From the NCBI GenBank assembly GCA_009784725.1, contig WQXS01000011.1, forward strand, positions 1 to 62,989: a stretch of 62,989 nt of DNA, given 5' to 3'. Within the stretch, counting starts at the first letter, position 1, and each line of letters begins with the position of its first letter. Position numbers and translations under genes: made by a program. The notes beneath the pieces are model-generated. The model did not search any database. It was not told where the DNA came from and worked only from the letters and a program-made list of their open reading frames with translations. Positions 59,668-62,989 of this stretch are shown one piece after another. This stretch comes from Oscillospiraceae bacterium. Its GTDB lineage: Bacteria; Bacillota; Clostridia; Oscillospirales; Oscillospiraceae.

Positions 59668-60876
59668 CTAACTGATATCAACCGATTGGTTTCTCGGTAT
59701 TATGCTGATAAATGTATTGCCTTTTCCGAGCTCAAGTACGGAGCCGTTTTTTGTTTTATAGATAAACGGTGAATGCCTGTCTTCTCTTGACCATTCAATC
59801 TCTATATATCTGCCGCCGTTGAGGAAGTAACCTTCCCCCGAGCCGACGGTTACTATATCCTGTCTGCCACCGCCACCTGCTAAAGATGACACGGACATTC
59901 TCAAAACAAGAACATTTGTAAACTCGGGCTTTGAACCATCTGTTGCATCGGTAAATTCAATGTTTCTGTTCGAACTGAAATTCTGCTGCAGATGATAAAC
60001 ATTTGCTTGTGAATTATAGTTGAATGTCGAGCGCTTTGCTCCCGAATAGGTGACAACTGCTTTATTTGCAACTGCGCCGCCTGCCGGAGTGCCGTCATCC
60101 GTGAAATGAAGCCCCAGGTCAAAGCCTTCATTGTGTTCAAGTCTGATATTATAATCGGGGAAATAGCGGGCAACACGCTCTCCTGTTATAACGAGTGAAT
60201 GCAGATGCATCAGTCTTCGTCCGGTTCTTGTACGGTCTCTGAAGAATATTGCACTGCGGGTTCCTCTTACTTCATCGAAATTAGTTATACCTAAATCTCT
60301 AATTTCGTTATAAGCCCATGGCTCACTGCCGCCTGCATGGACAAATATCGCATCATAGCCTGCAACGATTTGAGCGGTATAATGCCTTGCGCTGCGTATG
60401 CTTCCTGCTTTCGGAACAGATGTAAAGTCCTGGAAAATACCGAGCATCCGTGTCCAGCCGCCTTCAATAAGAAACTCATAAATTATATCGGCACTGGAAA
60501 CGCCGTTCATGGGTAATGCTCCCGGGTCATTGCTTAATGAAACTGCTACAGGTCTTTTATGTTCTTTACTCTCCTCTATGGGAAGACCTGTAAGCGGGTT
60601 GACAGCTTCCATTACAGGCTCGGGAGTAGGCTCCGGGGTCGGTTCGGGGGTTGGCTCCGGGGTCGGTTCGGGAGTAGGTTCGGGTGTTGGCTCCGGGGTC
60701 GGCGGTGCAGCGATGACTTCATCAGGCACCGGTTCAGGTTCAACAAGAATAAGCTGACCCCAGGGTCCGGACAATACAAGTGAAAAGCATACAATGAAAG
60801 CAAGTACGCATGTTATTCCTATTTTTATTGGGCGGTTCTTAATAAGCGGCCGCATCATTCTCTGTAACAGGTTCAT
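59668..60876 (-). CDS. DUF3048 (YerB-like) exported protein with PEPT repeat spacer
   Basis: A 402-residue protein with a basic N-terminus and one hydrophobic segment (about 19-40), then a spacer of eight or so PEPT repeats, and a DUF3048 domain (NPLTGLP, VAVSLSNDPGALP, SSADIIYEF, GSIRSARHY, IFVHAGGS). It is anchored in the membrane with the domain outside; Bacillus YerB is its best-known relative and has no proven activity. GGAGCAATATTT precedes the ATG at 60876. The spacer DNA is a 12-base tandem repeat and therefore likely to vary in length between strains. Confidence 0.87.
   Translation of the reverse strand: MNLLQRMMRPLIKNRPIKIGITCVLAFIVCFSLVLSGPWGQLILVEPEPVPDEVIAAPPTPEPTPEPTPEPTPEPTPEPTPEPTPEPVMEAVNPLTGLPIEESKEHKRPVAVSLSNDPGALPMNGVSSADIIYEFLIEGGWTRMLGIFQDFTSVPKAGSIRSARHYTAQIVAGYDAIFVHAGGSEPWAYNEIRDLGITNFDEVRGTRSAIFFRDRTRTGRRLMHLHSLVITGERVARYFPDYNIRLEHNEGFDLGLHFTDDGTPAGGAVANKAVVTYSGAKRSTFNYNSQANVYHLQQNFSSNRNIEFTDATDGSKPEFTNVLVLRMSVSSLAGGGGRQDIVTVGSGEGYFLNGGRYIEIEWSREDRHSPFIYKTKNGSVLELGKGNTFISIIPRNQSVDIS
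60618..60704. repeat. 12-base tandem repeat coding for the PEPT spacer
   Basis: Units of the form GGNTCNGGNGTNG (plus strand) repeat without interruption and encode Pro-Glu-Pro-Thr on the minus strand. Third positions differ between units, so the peptide is conserved more strictly than the DNA, which argues for selection on a rigid extended spacer. Confidence 0.85.
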
Positions 60877-61039
60877 AAATATTGCTCCGATTCTCAGGCA
60901 GTTCTACCCTTCAACGAGCTACTATACCAAATTACTGTATACTATGCAAGTGGTATATGTTATACTTGCCGTTACATACTTTGCCGTTGCATGTCCGTTG
61001 CAGGCAGAATTAAAATGCAATCATTACGGGGAATGTAAA

Positions 61040-61561
61040 ATGTCTGAAAGTTTTGGTTTTATTCATGAGCGAATTGAAATAAAGGTTCTTGTTCTATTTA
61101 TTATGCGGCGTTTATCGGGACCTGTATCGCCCGATGTTTTGGTAGGTCTGACATTATGTGATGACGGTATCGGGTATTTTGATGTTACCGAAAGCATCGC
61201 CATGCTTGTTGAAACGAAGCACCTGAAGCTTGAGGACGGGAAATATTCACTCACGCAAAAAGGTGAACGGAACGGGGAGATACTTGAAAAAAATCTTCCG
61301 TTTTCCGTGAGAAAAAGAGCCGAGGATGCAACAACTCTTGTACGTGCAAATATAAGCCGTGACGCAATGATAAAAACCGAACGCCATACAAATGAAAACG
61401 GTGAACATAAGGTAACATTATCACTGTCGGACGGGGTTGGCGATATTATTTCAATGGAGCTTTTTACGCTAAACGAAGAGCATGCAAACTCACTTGAAAA
61501 GGGTTTCAGAAAAAACGCCGAAAAAATTTATCATGCAATTATAGCGATGCTTGTTGAATAA
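61040..61561 (+). CDS. DUF4364 family protein
   Basis: A 173-residue soluble protein of the clostridial DUF4364 family. The N-terminal half is winged-helix-like (IKVLVLFIMRRLSGPVSPDVLV, then GYFDVTESIAMLVETKHL and GKYSLTQKGERNGEIL); the C-terminal half is an alpha-beta domain. The family is annotated as a possible transcription regulator, without known targets. Start 61040 follows GGGGAATGTAAA; the frame is open further upstream, but that part overlaps the divergent DUF3048 promoter region and lacks a ribosome binding site. Confidence 0.85.
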   Translation: MSESFGFIHERIEIKVLVLFIMRRLSGPVSPDVLVGLTLCDDGIGYFDVTESIAMLVETKHLKLEDGKYSLTQKGERNGEILEKNLPFSVRKRAEDATTLVRANISRDAMIKTERHTNENGEHKVTLSLSDGVGDIISMELFTLNEEHANSLEKGFRKNAEKIYHAIIAMLVE

Positions 61562-61611
61562 ATCGACACGGCATCAATATTACACAGCTATTTAGCGCAG
61601 TGATATGCGCC

Positions 61612-61640
61612 TTGACTGACTTTATTGCATGTAGTAAAAT
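61612..61640 (+). promoter_or_regulatory. Sigma-A-type promoter of the 61.7-kb membrane protein
   Basis: TTGACT (61612-61617), a 17-base spacer and TAAAAT (61635-61640) lie about 40 bases upstream of the ATG at 61682. Five of six bases match consensus in each hexamer. Confidence 0.7.
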
Positions 61641-61681
61641 GTATCGGCGTGATTTTAGAATTATGATAGGATTTTAGTTTT

Positions 61682-62494
61682 ATGCGAGTATCTGCATTTG
61701 TTGTTCCGTTTTTCGCAATATTGGCAGGTGTTGTGGGATTTAATCTTCGAATGTCCGAACACCACAATGTTTTTGATGCAGTAACAGGACTGCCTTACAG
61801 AAATGCCGCAACAACTGTTTGGCTGACTGTTCTTTCCTTTGTTTTTGTTCTTGCAATAATTATCTTCGCAATAAAAGTTGCATCAAAGCATAAGGCGTTA
61901 CCGGGATTTGAAAGTGCGTACGGCACAGACCCGTTTATATATCCCGTTATTATTGTTGTTATTGCAATCGTTTGGGTTATAGGATCGTTTATGTATTTTT
62001 CGCATTTGAATACGCATAACTCCGTTACGATGAATGATATATATTTTATAGCGTTTTCTGTGATATCGGCAGCAGCTACTGCATTTTTTGCAATTGAAAT
62101 GTACCAGGACTCAAGACGGAACGCCGCTTATGCACTGAGTATAATCCCTACGATTTTCATGTGCTTCTGGTTAATTTTTCTATACAGACACAACGCTTCA
62201 AACCCGGTTCTTTTAAGCTATATATACCAATGCCTTGCAATCGTAACATCTGCCTTGGGATTTTATTATACATCCGGCTTTTTATACGGAAAACCTGCCC
62301 CGGGAAAAGCAATAGTTACCTATTATACGGCAATATATTTTAGTTTTATATCTCTTGCAGACATACTTCCGATGGGAATCAAACTTATATTCTGTTCTCT
62401 GATAGGAATAAACCTTGTACATTCATCAATGCTGATAAGAAACCTGCAACGCAAAAGTGACGCAGATTATTACGATATATATAGGGACATGTAG
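61682..62494 (+). CDS. Hypothetical multi-span membrane protein
   Basis: A 270-residue protein with seven or so hydrophobic helices, a short cytoplasmic tail and few charges in the membrane. It starts MRVSAFVVPFFAILAG and ends with a Tyr/Asp-rich tail (DADYYDIYRDM). I do not recognise a named family; similar uncharacterised proteins occur in clostridia. AGGATTTTAGTTTT precedes the ATG and a sigma-A promoter lies at 61612. It stands alone before tRNA-Leu. Confidence 0.75.
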   Translation: MRVSAFVVPFFAILAGVVGFNLRMSEHHNVFDAVTGLPYRNAATTVWLTVLSFVFVLAIIIFAIKVASKHKALPGFESAYGTDPFIYPVIIVVIAIVWVIGSFMYFSHLNTHNSVTMNDIYFIAFSVISAAATAFFAIEMYQDSRRNAAYALSIIPTIFMCFWLIFLYRHNASNPVLLSYIYQCLAIVTSALGFYYTSGFLYGKPAPGKAIVTYYTAIYFSFISLADILPMGIKLIFCSLIGINLVHSSMLIRNLQRKSDADYYDIYRDM

Positions 62495-62577
62495 GGATAT
62501 TGTGATTATAGAATTTACAACTGCCCTCACTCCCGTACTCATTATCACGGATTAACTAAAATATCTCAGCACAACTG

Positions 62578-62605
62578 TTGACAAATGACAGACGGATGTT
62601 ATAAT
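62578..62605 (+). promoter_or_regulatory. Promoter of tRNA-Leu
   Basis: Perfect consensus hexamers TTGACA (62578-62583) and TATAAT (62600-62605) with a 16-base spacer lie 55 bases before the tRNA. Confidence 0.85.
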
Positions 62606-62659
62606 CTTGCGAGGAAGTTATACTTCACCAAACGCATCACCAATGATGCAGCAATATAT

Positions 62660-62745
62660 GCGCGAGTGCTGGAACTGGTAGACAGGCATGGTTGAGGGCC
62701 ATGTGTCCTACGGGCGTATGGGTTCAAGTCCCCTCTCGCGCACCA
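62660..62745 (+). tRNA. tRNA-Leu (anticodon GAG)
   Basis: The 86-base gene folds as a class II tRNA. The acceptor stem is GCGCGAG with CTCGCGC, the D arm has TGGTAGACA, and the anticodon stem CATGG/CCATG encloses TTGAGGG with anticodon GAG (62694-62696). A long variable arm (TGTCCTACGGGCG) follows, then the T arm GGTTCAAGTCCC. CCA is encoded. It reads CUC and CUU codons. Confidence 0.97.
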
Positions 62746-62989
62746 CATTGCCTCGCATGTGAGGCGTTAAGAGAAGCTACGCTTCTCCCCACAATCGATT
62801 ACTCGAACCCCGTCATCATCGGCGACGGGTTCGGGTATGTTGTGTTTTTTGAGTAAAATACTCTTTTTTGAGTTTCCCCATTTTTAATGAATAAACATTA
62901 AGCAAGTGATTGCAACGCAAAAACAATCATAGTATACGAAAATGAAAAACTGAAAATATCAACTCGCACCTTTTTACGCCCCCGCGCTA
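62746..62989. other. Region after tRNA-Leu, no gene seen
   Basis: The remaining 244 bases contain small hairpins (GCCTC/GAGGC, AGAAGC/GCTTCT) and the terminator-like pair at 62804-62869, then AT-rich DNA to the window end. No reading frame with a start signal is visible. Confidence 0.5.
62804..62869 (+). terminator. Likely terminator of the tRNA-Leu transcript
   Basis: CGAACCCCGTC and GACGGGTTCG form a 10-bp stem with one bulge, followed after 12 bases by TTTTTT. A second small hairpin, GAGTA-AAA-TACTC, runs directly into TTTTTT at 62864-62869. Confidence 0.55.

Noticed and set aside
60618-60704. Regular repeat array considered as a CRISPR
   Set aside because: Units are 12 bases with no spacers and encode a continuous PEPT peptide.
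60509-60757. A plus-strand frame rich in Gly-Val-Gly-Ser repeats opposite the DUF3048 gene
   Set aside because: It is the antisense reading of the PEPT-coding tandem repeat and has no start signal.

Overview
The window looks like chromosomal DNA of an anaerobic, low-to-moderate GC Firmicute of the class Clostridia. The evidence is a response regulator with a Spo0A-type output domain, rubrerythrin, a phosphofructokinase with PPi-type signature residues, NAD-type glutamate dehydrogenase, ECF-transporter S components, FloA/NfeD, the clostridial families DUF3048, DUF4364, TSCPD and CmpB, and strong AGGAGG ribosome binding sites. I see no rRNA, CRISPR array, transposase, prophage or replication genes. 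There is one tRNA, tRNA-Leu(GAG), near the right end.

Layout. 0-11 kb: end of an iron-sulfur flavoprotein, an RNHCP protein with a possible folded leader, an APH-type kinase, a 7TM diguanylate cyclase, a URO-D-like protein, ileS and a hybrid histidine kinase. 11-20 kb: chemoreceptor, glycerophosphodiesterase, FolT, a WYL regulator with a DUF421 protein, an SDR, dinB, and a small accessory pair ending in a retropepsin-like protein. 19-27 kb: divergent sugar-isomerase and alpha-galactosidase genes, a heterodimeric ABC exporter, and an HTH protein overlapping a membrane Ser/Thr kinase with a leucine-rich tail. 27-30 kb: a membrane-anchored GH10 glycosidase, a duplicated scrap of the glycerophosphodiesterase gene, and a ParE-type toxin-antitoxin pair. 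30-39 kb: two-domain PPK2, a Spo0A-like regulator, an XRE regulator, tdk with a glycerol-1-phosphate dehydrogenase/HAD phosphatase fusion, and a second diguanylate cyclase followed by two very small genes. 39-51 kb: glnS, homocysteine methyltransferase - DUF1015 - nagA, BI-1 protein, yebC - ECF, nfeD - floA, twin small transcription units, radC, ThuA. 51-63 kb: VOC protein, CmpB-like protein, mgtE, QueG-like protein, a small Cys protein, rubrerythrin, pfk/fba, glutamate dehydrogenase, DUF3048, DUF4364, a membrane protein and tRNA-Leu.

How the parts fit. The core is central metabolism (PFK, aldolase, GDH) and translation (ileS, glnS, tRNA-Leu), with much signal input: two diguanylate cyclases with intact I-sites, a hybrid kinase, a chemoreceptor, a Ser/Thr kinase and an orphan Spo0A-like regulator. 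Carbohydrate use is represented by GH10, GH4, SIS and NagA.

The least explained signals are: (a) twin promoters at 48.77 and 49.33 kb carrying identical 11-bp-spaced GGTRAGC direct repeats at the predicted transcription start, each ahead of a small unknown gene; (b) two long inverted-repeat elements with a shared core at 38.9 and 54.9 kb; (c) four genes whose only well-spaced start codon appears to be ATT, ATC or CTG; (d) the G1P dehydrogenase-phosphatase fusion; (e) a GH10 protein lacking the usual Asn before its acid/base Glu; and (f) a copy of a gene tail plus terminator that abuts a toxin-antitoxin module.
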